Source: Legionella geestiana
GTDB taxonomy: Bacteria; Pseudomonadota; Gammaproteobacteria; Legionellales; Legionellaceae
DNA: 64,000 nucleotides
Reading direction: 5' to 3'
Assembly: GCF_004571195.1 (NCBI RefSeq)
Contig: NZ_CP038271.1
Span: 920,001 to 984,000, forward strand
In this document: positions 1 through 8,891 of the stretch, one piece after another
Position numbering within the stretch: the first letter of the stretch is position 1
Layout of the letters: each line of letters starts with the position of its first letter
Program-made: the position numbers and the translations under genes
The notes under the pieces: model-generated
The model's database searches: none
What the model saw: only the letters and a program-made list of their open reading frames with translations
What the model was told of the DNA's origin: nothing

Positions 1-1050
1 ACCGAAGAGTGCATTGATTTTGAAGAGGCTGGTGTCACTCTGCTCGCGCGTGCGGCACGCGGCAGCATGCGGGATGGATTGAGCCTGCTTGACCAGGCAA
101 TCGCTACCGGCGGCGGACGTGTCATGGAAACCTGTATCCGTGAAATGCTCGGAATTACTCGCGAAAATCACGCCATCTCCATTCTCCGTGCGCTGGCAGC
201 TGGAGATGCACTGGCGCTCCTGCAGGAAGGCCGCGCTATTGCCACTGGAGGCGGGCACTTTCAGCACGTTTTAGAAGAGCTGCTGCACGCATTGCACCAG
301 ATGGCTGTGTGCCAGGCACTGGATAACCAGGATCCTTTTGGTGAAACTGCTTCAGAAATACTTGAACTTGCCAAACGCTTTACGCCGGAAGATACCCAGT
401 TGTGTTATCAAATGGCACTCAGGGCAGTTGAGGATATTCATCTTGCCCCAACGCTTGCAGCAGGTTTTGACATGCTGGTGCTTCGCATGCTGCTTTTTAA
501 GCCTGCGCCTGTCGTTAATCTGCCTGTCACTGGTGCCATGGCATCTGAGCCGGCACCAAAGGTTCACGAAACGGTAGAACCCGCTGCAGCTGTGGTTGAT
601 GCACCCAAAGCCGCTCCTGTGGCAACTCCCACCCTGACAGCTCCCGCCGTGGCAAGCGCTGACGAGACTGAATGGCAGACACTGCTCTCGGCACTGAAAC
701 TTTCAGGCCTCGCACTGACTGCTGCGGAAAATGCGGCTTTCGGTGGTAAATCCGGGAGTAGCGTTCGGTTGCTTGTTGCTAACGGGCACCACTCGCTGTT
801 TACCCCGGCTGTACGAAAGCGTATTGCTGATGCGATGAGCCTCTATTTTGGTGAAACGCTCTCGCTGCTTGTTGAGATTGGCGAAACGGCTGATGCCTCT
901 CCGGCAAAACTTCGTGAAAAACGTCAGGAACATCGGGCGGAATCCGCCGTTGTCGCATTGGAAAATGATCCGCTGTTTCAGAAAATCCGTACCGAGTTTT
1001 CAGCTGAAGTCGTTAAAAATTCTATCACTGCCTGTGAAGATCACTTATAA
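1..1050 (+). CDS. dnaX: DNA polymerase III subunit gamma/tau, C-terminal part (5' end outside window)
   Basis: The reading frame is open from base 1 and ends at the TAA at 1048-1050, so only the last ~349 residues are present. The first residues (ARGSMRDGLSLLDQAIA) match the end of the AAA+ domain of the clamp-loader subunit. They are followed by the helical oligomerisation domain and an Ala/Pro/Val-rich linker near 540-660. The last ~120 residues resemble the polymerase-binding tau domain. DnaX assembles the clamp loader and tethers the core polymerases. It is followed after 30 bp by ybaB and recR, the usual dnaX-ybaB-recR order. I see no SRP RNA gene in the short gap. A tau-to-gamma frameshift site was not examined in detail. 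Confidence 0.93.
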   Translation, partial: TEECIDFEEAGVTLLARAARGSMRDGLSLLDQAIATGGGRVMETCIREMLGITRENHAISILRALAAGDALALLQEGRAIATGGGHFQHVLEELLHALHQMAVCQALDNQDPFGETASEILELAKRFTPEDTQLCYQMALRAVEDIHLAPTLAAGFDMLVLRMLLFKPAPVVNLPVTGAMASEPAPKVHETVEPAAAVVDAPKAAPVATPTLTAPAVASADETEWQTLLSALKLSGLALTAAENAAFGGKSGSSVRLLVANGHHSLFTPAVRKRIADAMSLYFGETLSLLVEIGETADASPAKLREKRQEHRAESAVVALENDPLFQKIRTEFSAEVVKNSITACEDHL

Positions 1051-1080
1051 TGATCTTACCTTAAACTGAATGAGAATATC

Positions 1081-1425
1081 ATGGACATGCCAAACCTTGG
1101 AAACCTGATGAAAGAAGCGCAAAAAATGCAGGAACGCATGCAGAAAGCGCAGGAAGATTTGAGTCGTCTGGAAGTGGACGGTGAGTCTGGTGGCGGTCTC
1201 GTGCGAATTTGCATCAACGGGCGCCATGAAGCCATGCGTGTCACTATCAACCCTTCCCTGCTCGAAGAAGACATCAGCATGCTGGAAGACCTCGTTGCCA
1301 GCGCCTTTAACGATGCTGTCAGGAAAGTGGAAAAAGCTTCCAAGGCCCGCATTGCTGAACTGACTGCCGGCATCAACATTCCGGCTGACTTTATGCAGCA
1401 AATCAAAGATTCTGATAAGGAATAA
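1081..1425 (+). CDS. ybaB: YbaB/EbfC family nucleoid-associated protein
   Basis: The 114-residue product has the family's compact form. A Met/Glu-rich N-terminal helix ([19 protein letters not shown]) precedes a beta-sheet core and a C-terminal helix, which together form a tweezer-like DNA-binding dimer in known members. It is probably a nucleoid-associated DNA-binding protein. The gene lies between dnaX and recR, the placement seen in most gammaproteobacteria, with 30 bp upstream and 6 bp before recR, so cotranscription is likely. Length and start are typical. Confidence 0.93.
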   Translation: MDMPNLGNLMKEAQKMQERMQKAQEDLSRLEVDGESGGGLVRICINGRHEAMRVTINPSLLEEDISMLEDLVASAFNDAVRKVEKASKARIAELTAGINIPADFMQQIKDSDKE

Positions 1426-1431
1426 TCGCGA

Positions 1432-2049
1432 ATGGATGCGCTCAGCCGTCTTGCCGATGCGCTTCGCTGCCTGCCAGGGATCGGCCCAAAATCCGCGCTG
1501 CGGATGACCTGTCAGTTGCTCCAGCAGCGACAGCGGGGTCTGCATCTCGCAAAATGTCTGGTGGATGCGATGGAAAACATCCACTACTGTACGCGCTGCA
1601 ACAACTATACGGAAGAAACCCTCTGTCGAATCTGTCGCCTTGACAACCGTAGTAACGAAATCCTTTGTGTAGTCGAGTCGCCGGCAGATGTAAGTGCGAT
1701 TGAGCAAAGCCATGCTTTTAGTGGCACCTACTTTGTACTCATGGGTAAAATTTCTCCGCTGGATGGCATAGGGCCTGGTGAGTTGCGCCTGCCGCTCCTT
1801 CGTGAGCGGGTACTTGCCGAACAGACCCGCGAAGTCATTCTGGCGCTCAGCCCGACCGTTGAGGGTCAGACGACCGCGCATTTCATCCATGAGCTGCTGA
1901 AAGATATTCCCGTGCGCATCAGTGAACCGGCACGGGGCATCCCATCAGGTGGTGAGCTCGAGTTTCTGGACAGCGGTACCATTGGCAATGCGCTGCGAAA
2001 CCGCGCCCTGCTCCAGAGTGGTGCTTCAGAAACCGGGGCATTCTCGTGA
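1432..2049 (+). CDS. recR: Recombination mediator protein RecR
   Basis: The 205-residue protein is of standard length. In order it shows a helix-hairpin-helix (LPGIGPKSA, residues 14-22), a four-cysteine zinc finger (C53, C56, C65, C68), a Toprim segment (CVVESPADVSAIE, about 79-91) and the C-terminal GGELEFLDSGTIGNALRNR motif. RecR acts with RecF/RecO to load RecA on single-stranded gaps. The ATG follows ybaB by 6 bp. The TGA stop overlaps the GTG start of the next gene (GTGA), which suggests translational coupling to an unrelated exported protein. Confidence 0.96.
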   Translation: MDALSRLADALRCLPGIGPKSALRMTCQLLQQRQRGLHLAKCLVDAMENIHYCTRCNNYTEETLCRICRLDNRSNEILCVVESPADVSAIEQSHAFSGTYFVLMGKISPLDGIGPGELRLPLLRERVLAEQTREVILALSPTVEGQTTAHFIHELLKDIPVRISEPARGIPSGGELEFLDSGTIGNALRNRALLQSGASETGAFS

Positions 2050-2888
2050 AACGCCGCATCTTTTGCTCGCTCTTGCTGGCCGGATGGTTCGGTTACGTGT
2101 TTGCAGGCAGCAGTGGACCGCACCCCAAAAGTCACTGGCCGCTGTGGGAGGAGCATAATCCACTGTCAAAAGCACACATCTCACACGCCACGTGGCAAAG
2201 ATTTCTTGACCGGCGCGTTATTCGTAACGAAGAAGGCATTACGCTCGTCGACTATCCGCACCTGACGAAGGCCGACATCATGCTGCTGCAAAGCTATCTG
2301 GATGAGCTGTCAGCCATACCCGTGCGTAATTATAACCGCCGTGAACAGCTGGCCTACTGGATAAACCTTTATAACGCACTTACGGTTCACACCATCGCAA
2401 CGCGTTATCCCGTTGAAAGCATTGAAGACATTAACATTTCGCCAGGACTTTTCAGCATAGGCCCGTGGCGTGCACCTCTGGTGCGTGTTGAAGGGCTCAC
2501 GCTCACACTTGAAGACATTGAAGACCGTATCCTGCGCCCCATCTGGAATGACTCACGTATTCTTTATGCATTAAACAACGCTACACTTGGCGCCCCCAAT
2601 CTGTCGCCGCGCGCTTACCAGGCAACAACACTGAACAGGGATCTTAACAAAGCCGCCAGAGAATACATTAATTCCGCGCGTGGTGTGCAGGTTGCCGATG
2701 GCCAGCTGGTGCTTTCCTGCCTTTATGACTGGTATCGCGAAGATTTTGGGGGTAATGCCGAGGGCGTGCTGCATCACCTGGTACAGTTTGCCAATCCCTC
2801 GCTAAAGACCTGGCTGCGAACCGCGCCCAATATCAACAGTTACATCTACAACTGGCACCTCAATACCACAACGGCTGAGTTATCGTGA
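2046..2888 (+). CDS. DUF547 domain-containing exported protein
   Basis: The 280-residue product starts with GTG inside the recR stop (GTGA). The N-terminus (MKRRIFCSLLLAGWFGYVFAG) is a clear signal peptide with probable cleavage near residue 21. The body carries the DUF547 core: EQLAYWINLYNALTV, the LTLEDIEDRILRP block, an ALNNATLGAPNL segment and the YDWYREDFG motif. No biochemical function is established that I can name; a periplasmic location is inferred from the signal peptide. The TGA overlaps the GTG of the following sulfatase gene, so recR, this gene and the sulfatase probably form one translationally coupled unit. Confidence 0.85.
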   Translation: MKRRIFCSLLLAGWFGYVFAGSSGPHPKSHWPLWEEHNPLSKAHISHATWQRFLDRRVIRNEEGITLVDYPHLTKADIMLLQSYLDELSAIPVRNYNRREQLAYWINLYNALTVHTIATRYPVESIEDINISPGLFSIGPWRAPLVRVEGLTLTLEDIEDRILRPIWNDSRILYALNNATLGAPNLSPRAYQATTLNRDLNKAAREYINSARGVQVADGQLVLSCLYDWYREDFGGNAEGVLHHLVQFANPSLKTWLRTAPNINSYIYNWHLNTTTAELS

Positions 2889-4879
2889 CATCAACGCGGG
2901 AATTCTCGAGCGATTTTCGCCAGTTTGCCCTATGCAATTTCCTCATCGCACTGTTAGCCATTGTCGCAGGAGTGCTTCAAAGCCAGTCGTTTCTACAGGC
3001 ACTTCTCCTGCCACCACGCGTGATTGGGCAGCTTGCGGCAACGGGGCTTGCACACCTGCTGCTCTTTGCATTGTTCTCAGCATTCGAAGCCGCACTGCTG
3101 GAGGGCGTGCGCTTTTGGACACCTGACCGAACAACCATTGAGCGCGCTTTTTTCCTGATTTTTTTTTCCGGGATTTTTTCGCTGCTCACACTCAACGCGC
3201 TCTGGTTTCCAGACAGCCAGTTCAGCCGGCCGCTGATACCGGTATTAAGCCGAACAGGACTTACACTTGCCGCAGGGCTTTCCCTTGCGCCTCTCTTTCT
3301 ACTGCTTATGAATGCGCTGATGATTGGCTTTACAAGACGCCCCCTCGCGGTAGCCGGGCTATCGGGGGCAGCCATTGCCATCGCCGCTTTACCGATACCG
3401 ATGCCAGCGAACACTCAAGGCCCCAGCCAGAAGCCAAACATTATCATAATCGGCATAGACTCCCTGCCGCCCCGCTATATTACCCTCAAAGATACTCCAA
3501 CACTGGCACGCTTTCGTGAAAACAGTGTCTGGTTTTCAGAAACCATCACGCCACTTGCCAAAACCTACCCGTCATGGACAACGCTGCTCACAGGGCTGTA
3601 CCCGCTGCATCACGGCGCACGTTATAACCTGATGTCTCCAGAAAAAGTTACTCGTGATAAAAGCCTTGCATGGACCCTGCAAAAGGCAGGATATCAGACA
3701 CACTTTGCCACCGATGACAGACGCTTCAGTAATCTTGGTGAAGACTTTGGCTTCCAGCGTCTTACAGGGCCAAGCGTTGGCGCAAGCGATATCCTTCTTG
3801 GCAACTTTAACGATTTTCCACACAGCAACCTCTTGATTAACACAGCCATCGGACGATTACTGTTTCCATGGAATCACATGAACCGCGCCAGTCATTTCAG
3901 TTATTACCCGCAAACATTTGATGATGCGCTCAACCACATGCTGATGCGTCAGGATAAAAGCAGGCCCTTGTTCCTGGCCGTCCATTTTACCCTGCCCCAC
4001 TGGCCCTACACCCAGGCAGACAGTGCACTGACCGAAGACTTTGACGCATTCGCTCTCGCTGATAACACAAAAATCTATCTCAAGGCTGTAAAGCGTGCTG
4101 ATGCACAGCTCGCGACTCTGCTGCAAAGGCTCGCGCATAAGGGGTTTCTTGAAAACAGCCTCGTTATCCTCCTGAGCGACCATGGTGAGACACAGTTTAA
4201 GGATGGTTCGCGCCCGCTCGTAATGGAAAAATACCGTGGCAGGTATCCTGGAAAACTCGCACGCTATTTTGTGCAGCATACCGAAATGGTGCTCGAAAAG
4301 AGCCGCGGGCACGGCAGCGATCTGCTGAGTCCTGATCAATTTCACTGCGTGCTCGGCGTACAGCGTTACCAAAATGGCATGCTTAAAACCGTAGCGCAAA
4401 AGGTGAGCACCAGAGTCTCATTGATGGATATTGCGCCAACGATATACGCCAGTCTCAAACTGCAGCCATCCTATCCGTTTGACGGCATTTCCCTGCTGGA
4501 TACCATTGAGAAGGGAGCACCGTTGCCAAATCGTGCTTTTATCCTCGAGAGCGGCGAGCTTCCCAATCAAAGCCCTTCCATGGAAAAAGCGAGGGAATAT
4601 GGACAGCGTCTGTTTCGCATTGTGCCTGAAACCGGTCGTCTGGAATTAACCGCAAAAGGGCTTATAGAACTGGATGCGTTAAAACTCTATGGGGTTATCG
4701 ACAACGACATGCTTCTGGTGCTCTATCCCATGGGTAAATACTATTGGCCTGTGATGCTCAACCTTGATAGTTTGGAATGGGCGGACGGACAAATGCCACA
4801 TCCTTTCAGCATTGAGACTGCACGCCTTCTTAAGTATCTGAACGCTTTCTATCAGCGTGAATTTGTTCAAGACGCATAA
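2885..4879 (+). CDS. Inner-membrane sulfatase/phosphotransferase-like protein (YejM/LtaS-type architecture)
   Basis: The 664-residue protein starts with GTG overlapping the previous stop. About five hydrophobic segments (roughly 15-35, 50-72, 88-107, 121-146, 154-171) precede a periplasmic alkaline-phosphatase/sulfatase-fold domain beginning PNIIIIGIDS (D192). The segment TYPSWTTLLTGLYPLHHG aligns with the sulfatase signature but has Thr (T227) where true sulfatases carry the formylglycine Cys/Ser. Further on is VILLSDHGE, a metal-binding block. The Thr and the membrane anchor fit phosphotransferases such as LtaS/EptA or the regulatory YejM/PbgA group better than sulfate hydrolysis. The substrate is unknown. 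The C-terminus overlaps a convergent gene by 50 bp. Confidence 0.8.
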   Translation: MTSTREFSSDFRQFALCNFLIALLAIVAGVLQSQSFLQALLLPPRVIGQLAATGLAHLLLFALFSAFEAALLEGVRFWTPDRTTIERAFFLIFFSGIFSLLTLNALWFPDSQFSRPLIPVLSRTGLTLAAGLSLAPLFLLLMNALMIGFTRRPLAVAGLSGAAIAIAALPIPMPANTQGPSQKPNIIIIGIDSLPPRYITLKDTPTLARFRENSVWFSETITPLAKTYPSWTTLLTGLYPLHHGARYNLMSPEKVTRDKSLAWTLQKAGYQTHFATDDRRFSNLGEDFGFQRLTGPSVGASDILLGNFNDFPHSNLLINTAIGRLLFPWNHMNRASHFSYYPQTFDDALNHMLMRQDKSRPLFLAVHFTLPHWPYTQADSALTEDFDAFALADNTKIYLKAVKRADAQLATLLQRLAHKGFLENSLVILLSDHGETQFKDGSRPLVMEKYRGRYPGKLARYFVQHTEMVLEKSRGHGSDLLSPDQFHCVLGVQRYQNGMLKTVAQKVSTRVSLMDIAPTIYASLKLQPSYPFDGISLLDTIEKGAPLPNRAFILESGELPNQSPSMEKAREYGQRLFRIVPETGRLELTAKGLIELDALKLYGVIDNDMLLVLYPMGKYYWPVMLNLDSLEWADGQMPHPFSIETARLLKYLNAFYQREFVQDA

Positions 4880-5357
4880 AGAGCACGTCTATCTGGCGAT
4901 AATCGTGCGTAGAGCCCCCCTCTCTACCGGCAAAATACCCGTAATGATTCATGTGGTTAAGAGGTGGATGCATATCCGCTTTGAGCCCCTCTTTTTCCAG
5001 CAATGCCGCGAGCTCCCTGTACGCCCATGCCAGCGTGGCGGCGGTACGTGCATCAAGACCGCCCTGCGACTTGTATGCCTGAATGGCGAGATAGAATGCC
5101 TGCGCGCCGAAGGCCTGTGCCTTTAAGAGAGAGGAAGTACTATCCAGAAGCGCACCAGCGGCAAGTCGATGGTAGCGTTTAGAGATGGTTTTACACAACG
5201 ATTGCGCTTTGCAGGAAGGCTCTAACCCCATACAGCAGGCCAGTCGGGCTTCCGCCCGTTTAAGCCGAAAGCGCGCCAAAGCACGAAGCCTGTCTCCCGC
5301 GCCCACAAGGTTCCACGGCACACCCTCATACCGCCCTGTCGTTCGCATGGATACCAT
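4830..5357 (-). CDS. Hypothetical helical protein
   Basis: I do not recognise this 175-residue protein. It is rich in Ala, Leu, Arg and Lys and predicted by eye to be mostly helical, without a signal peptide or membrane segment. There are three Cys in the N-terminal third, and the C-terminus is His/Asp/Arg-rich. It follows the YadGH-like ABC transporter genes in the same direction by 58 bp, so it may be cotranscribed with them. Its last 50 bp overlap the 3' end of the convergent sulfatase gene. An internal ATG at 5348 is better spaced from an AGGA element than the ATG at 5357, so the true start may be three codons further in. Confidence 0.6.
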   Translation of the reverse strand: MVSMRTTGRYEGVPWNLVGAGDRLRALARFRLKRAEARLACCMGLEPSCKAQSLCKTISKRYHRLAAGALLDSTSSLLKAQAFGAQAFYLAIQAYKSQGGLDARTAATLAWAYRELAALLEKEGLKADMHPPLNHMNHYGYFAGREGGSTHDYRQIDVLFMRLEQIHADRKRSDT

Positions 5358-5415
5358 CCTGAAGAACAGCGTATTCCGTAATCAAAGTGTAGACTATTTC
5401 GGCACCGTAAGCAGA

Positions 5416-6189
5416 TTACTCCCGCAATCCAATGCCGCGCTTCAGCATCCAGAGGTTCAGCACGCCCATGAGCAGGAGCGAGAACACAATGACTGAAAGC
5501 GCCATTTCAAATCCTCCAATGACACTGCCAAGCATGGCGTAGCGCAGTGCATTGACCATGTAAAGAATGGGATTGAAGTGCGAAAGCTTCTCCCAAAACG
5601 GTGACAACATGCTGGTAGCGTAGAACACCCCGCCAAGATAGGTTAGAGGCGTCAGAACAAAAGTGGGAATAATGGAAATGTCATCAAACGTTCGCGCCAG
5701 CATGGCATTGGTAAAACCCGCCAGTGAAAAGAGGCCTGCAACGAGCAGAACTACCAGCAGTGAAAGCATCGGGTGCGCCAGCTCAAAACCGGTAAAAAAA
5801 CCCGATACCGCATAGACAAGCAGCGCCACAATCAGACCGCGCAACACGCCTCCGAGCGTATACCCGAGCAACAGCAGCGAGTAATGCATGGGGCTGACCA
5901 GCATTTCATCAATACTGCGTTGAAAACGCACACTGAAAAGGGATGATGACACATTGGCATAGGCATTGGTAATCACCATCATCATAACAAGGCCCGGTGC
6001 GATAAAATGGGCATAATCAAACCCGGCAACAGGACCAATGCGCGCACCGATGAGGCTGCCAAAAATCGCGAAATAGAGTGCGGTGGTGATAACGGGCGGC
6101 AAAAAAACCTGACTCGCAATACGGAACATGCGCACCAGTTCGCGGCGCACAAGGGTATAAAGGGCTATGGCTTGATGTTTCGGGTTCAT
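5416..6189 (-). CDS. yadH: ABC-2 type transporter permease, YadH family
   Basis: The 257-residue membrane protein has about six transmembrane segments and the ABC-2 permease pattern (an N-terminal amphipathic segment, then IAPGLVMMMVITNAYAN and LTYLGGVFY). It pairs with the ATPase upstream: the ATPase TGA overlaps this gene's ATG (ATGA at 6186-6189). The pair resembles E. coli YadG/YadH, a putative exporter whose substrate is not established. The product acts in the inner membrane as a dimer with two ATPase subunits. Confidence 0.9.
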   Translation of the reverse strand: MNPKHQAIALYTLVRRELVRMFRIASQVFLPPVITTALYFAIFGSLIGARIGPVAGFDYAHFIAPGLVMMMVITNAYANVSSSLFSVRFQRSIDEMLVSPMHYSLLLLGYTLGGVLRGLIVALLVYAVSGFFTGFELAHPMLSLLVVLLVAGLFSLAGFTNAMLARTFDDISIIPTFVLTPLTYLGGVFYATSMLSPFWEKLSHFNPILYMVNALRYAMLGSVIGGFEMALSVIVFSLLLMGVLNLWMLKRGIGLRE

Positions 6190-7097
6190 TGGGCAATCCT
6201 GTCAAGAAACAGTTCTTCGAGGCGATTGGTTTTGTTGCGCATGCTTTGAATCTTAATGCCTTCGCGTTCCAGCACGTCAAAGACCGTATTCAGGGAGTAC
6301 CGGTTCTCAACACGCAGTTCAAAGCTGTGGGTATCCAGCAAAACCGCCTGAAATGGCGATAAATCCGGCAGTACGCTCAGAGGCTCCTCGGTATCAAACA
6401 CGAAGGTCTGATGGCGCAGCGTTTTCAAAAGCGCCTGCATGGAAGTGTTTTCAACCAGCATGCCCTCATCAATGATGGCAATGTTTCGGCAAAGCTGTTC
6501 GGCCTCTTCAAGATAATGGGTGGTCAGCAGGATGGTGGTTCCTTCCTGATTGACCCGTACAAGAAAATCCCAGAGACTGCGACGTATTTCAATGTCAACG
6601 CCCGCGGTTGGCTCATCAAGAATCAAGAGCGCCGGGCGATGAATCAGCGCACGTGCAATCATCAGGCGCCGCTTCATGCCCCCAGACAACTTGCGCACAA
6701 TACTGTGCCGTTTGTCCCAAAGCCCCAGCTGTTGCAAAAGTTCCTCGGCGCGAGGGAGCGCCTGTGCGCGCGAGATACCGTAATAGCCTGCCTGGTTTAA
6801 GAGGATTTGTTCACAGTTTTCAAAAATATTAAGATTGATTTCCTGTGGCATCAGCCCGAGTGAAGCTCGTGCCAGTGTCGGATGCGCGTCCTGAGAATGG
6901 CCATTAACCCACACCTCGCCGGCAGTTTTAGTCAGCAGCGAAGTTATCATGCCAATAGTCGTTGATTTGCCGGCGCCATTAGCGCCAAGGAGCGCGAAAA
7001 AATCGCCGGAACGAACAGTAAGATCAATGCCCTTCACCGCTTCAAATCCGTTCGCATACACCTTGCGAAGCCCACGAAGCTCCAGTGCGTTTGCCAT
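6186..7097 (-). CDS. yadG: ABC transporter ATP-binding protein, YadG family
   Basis: The start is placed at the ATG at 7097 (MANALELRGL) rather than the upstream in-frame ATG at 7157, because the extra 20 residues do not look like family sequence. The 303-residue protein shows Walker A GANGAGKST (38-46), the ABC signature LSGGM (137-141), Walker B LLILDEP (157-163) and the switch His in TTHYLEE (H194). From memory it is close to E. coli YadG along its whole length, including the LSMRNK..RLEELF-like C-terminus. It powers the YadH permease, with which it is translationally coupled. Confidence 0.92.
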   Translation of the reverse strand: MANALELRGLRKVYANGFEAVKGIDLTVRSGDFFALLGANGAGKSTTIGMITSLLTKTAGEVWVNGHSQDAHPTLARASLGLMPQEINLNIFENCEQILLNQAGYYGISRAQALPRAEELLQQLGLWDKRHSIVRKLSGGMKRRLMIARALIHRPALLILDEPTAGVDIEIRRSLWDFLVRVNQEGTTILLTTHYLEEAEQLCRNIAIIDEGMLVENTSMQALLKTLRHQTFVFDTEEPLSVLPDLSPFQAVLLDTHSFELRVENRYSLNTVFDVLEREGIKIQSMRNKTNRLEELFLDRIAQ

Positions 7098-7261
7098 GTT
7101 TATGTCGTGTCCTGAGAAGGAGAATGCCGGACAGTATACCCTGGTGGATGGATACACGCATCAGGGAGAGGCATCCCATTCACGCTCCGGCGAGCATGGC
7201 GGGCTGTCGCCCATCACCCTTCGCCTCTGCAACAGACGCTCTGCAAGAATGGGGTCATTCA

Positions 7262-8209
7262 TCAGGGAGCCGGTGTTTTTTTTTCTTCACGTGCAGCGGT
7301 TGCTTTCTGGTTGAGGATTCTATGTTTCAGCAATTCTTTAAACAGCGCATCATGCGCCCCCGCCGGTGGTTTTGGGGGGGATGAACGTACGCTCCCCTGA
7401 GACACGGCATCAGACGGTGTGACAACAGTGGATTCGGAGCGTGTTGAAGATGAAGATGGTGATGGGGGGAAGGATGAGGAACTGGCTGCCGGCGAGCATT
7501 GAGTTTCAGATACTGCAGGAACTTCAGGATTCACCGATGAAGCCGGCGATGAATGAAACGACAGCGAAGCAGGCACTTTTAACGCCCGCATAGCAGTTTT
7601 TGCAGGCACGCCCACTGACAACGCGGCATTCATTGTCTCCATGACCTTCTGCAATTGCTCACGTGCCTGCAACAGAACAAGCTTTTGCGCTTCCAGCTGT
7701 TGCATTTGAGCAAGCTCTGCTTTTAGCTGCGCAATTTCAGCCTCTTTCTCAGCAAGCGCTTTTTGAAAACTACGGGTTTTTTCAGTCAGCGCCTCAAAGC
7801 GCTCCTGACCAGTCTGGAGCGCCTCCTGAAGATTTTTAACCTGTTTCAACTGCAGAGGAGCATCTTCGTCGGTTTCAATGGCCACATTAAAACGTCCATC
7901 AACCAGCGAGCAGAAACGCCGTGAGCTGGCATGATAGGCCTGTAAAAATTCGGCAATTCCTTCGTTAAAGGCTGGATTAAACGTCATCGTAAGATGAGCC
8001 GCAATCGAAAACATACCGGCAAGCGCATTTTCTGTAAAAGCACTGCGATTTGCCTCGATAATATCCAGTGCAGAAGTCAGACTGAGCTGCAGCGTTTCGT
8101 AATCCCTGTCGGGATAGTTTGAAAACATCCCCCTGTGACATCCTTTCTTCTCGACATACGCATCACGAAAGCTTCTCAAAGCCGCTATAAATGCATCGCT
8201 GACTAACAT
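7262..8209 (-). CDS. Coiled-coil protein with Ser/Pro-rich tail, unknown function (possible effector)
   Basis: The ATG at 8209 is preferred to the one at 8266, because it follows AGGGAG at a 5-nt spacing. The 315-residue protein has a helical N-terminal domain (about 1-130), a coiled coil (about 140-210, with heptads such as KALAEKEAEIAQLKAELAQM) and a low-complexity Ser/Pro/Thr-rich region (about 225-290). It ends in a short charged and Pro-rich tail (AAREEKKTPAP). No signal peptide or membrane segment is seen. I do not recognise the family. Coiled coils with disordered, acidic or polar C-termini are common among Dot/Icm substrates, but that is only suggestive. It stands alone, with 164 bp before yadG. 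Confidence 0.65.
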   Translation of the reverse strand: MLVSDAFIAALRSFRDAYVEKKGCHRGMFSNYPDRDYETLQLSLTSALDIIEANRSAFTENALAGMFSIAAHLTMTFNPAFNEGIAEFLQAYHASSRRFCSLVDGRFNVAIETDEDAPLQLKQVKNLQEALQTGQERFEALTEKTRSFQKALAEKEAEIAQLKAELAQMQQLEAQKLVLLQAREQLQKVMETMNAALSVGVPAKTAMRALKVPASLSFHSSPASSVNPEVPAVSETQCSPAASSSSFPPSPSSSSTRSESTVVTPSDAVSQGSVRSSPPKPPAGAHDALFKELLKHRILNQKATAAREEKKTPAP

Positions 8210-8285
8210 ACCTGCTCCCTGCGCGTATCCTCTGCTCATTAAAACGCAAAAAATACTGTGGCGCAATCACCGGTTTTGCGCAATA

Positions 8286-8891
8286 TTACCGGTTTTTAAA
8301 CCATCCAGTCAGGCTATAGCGTTTTTCATGGGTTTCAAGGACTTCGTGAGGTAAATCACTGCGAAAACAAACAAAACGGTTGGCGTTTGGCAAAACGGCA
8401 GCAAGCGGCGACCCCTCCCTGTCATACAGTTGCAGCGCGCCTCCGAATGCTGCTTCCCAATGGGGATTTAAGTAATACACACAGGAAATCTGACGCGTGT
8501 TTGAGTCTTTGAAGCGGTCAACATGTCGCCGGTAAAAAGCACCTGGGGGATATACAGCACACTGAGATTCAAACTCTACAAGACCAAGATACAGTTCACG
8601 ATTTAGAGCGTCTTTAAGTGCCCTCATCGCTGAAAACCATGGCATCAAAGCATCGGGGGCATTGTCCTCATCCAGCCAGGCATTATAATCGCGACGAATA
8701 TCCGTGCGCACGGATTGCCGGTCGCCACGGCCAACAGCGGCTTCACGAAGGACGTGGCGCGCCTCAAGTGTCTGCACAGCGTTATGAATCTCATGGCAGT
8801 GCAGTGATGGCAGAAAATCGTCCACCACCGCAAAACCTTCTCGGCATAATCCGTCAATAAGCACGTCTCTCAATGCCAACGACACAGTCAC
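8286..8891 (-). CDS. 2-oxoglutarate-Fe(II) dioxygenase (prolyl-4-hydroxylase-like)
   Basis: The 201-residue protein carries the 2OG-Fe(II) facial triad: HVD (H123, D125) and a distal H182 in LPHEVL, followed by the 2OG-binding Arg (R191, RYSLTGWF). The PPGAFYRRHVDRF and YYLNPHW segments match the prolyl-hydroxylase-like 2OGFeDO group found in many proteobacteria. The substrate is unknown; a protein or small-molecule hydroxylase acting in the cytoplasm is likely. It starts with GTG overlapping the TGA of the GST gene (GTGA at 8888-8891), so the two are coupled. Confidence 0.88.
   Translation of the reverse strand: MTVSLALRDVLIDGLCREGFAVVDDFLPSLHCHEIHNAVQTLEARHVLREAAVGRGDRQSVRTDIRRDYNAWLDEDNAPDALMPWFSAMRALKDALNRELYLGLVEFESQCAVYPPGAFYRRHVDRFKDSNTRQISCVYYLNPHWEAAFGGALQLYDREGSPLAAVLPNANRFVCFRSDLPHEVLETHEKRYSLTGWFKNR

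Noticed and set aside
1045..1890. Open frame opposite ybaB and recR
   Set aside because: It is antisense to two well-identified genes, with no ribosome site or recognisable protein sequence.
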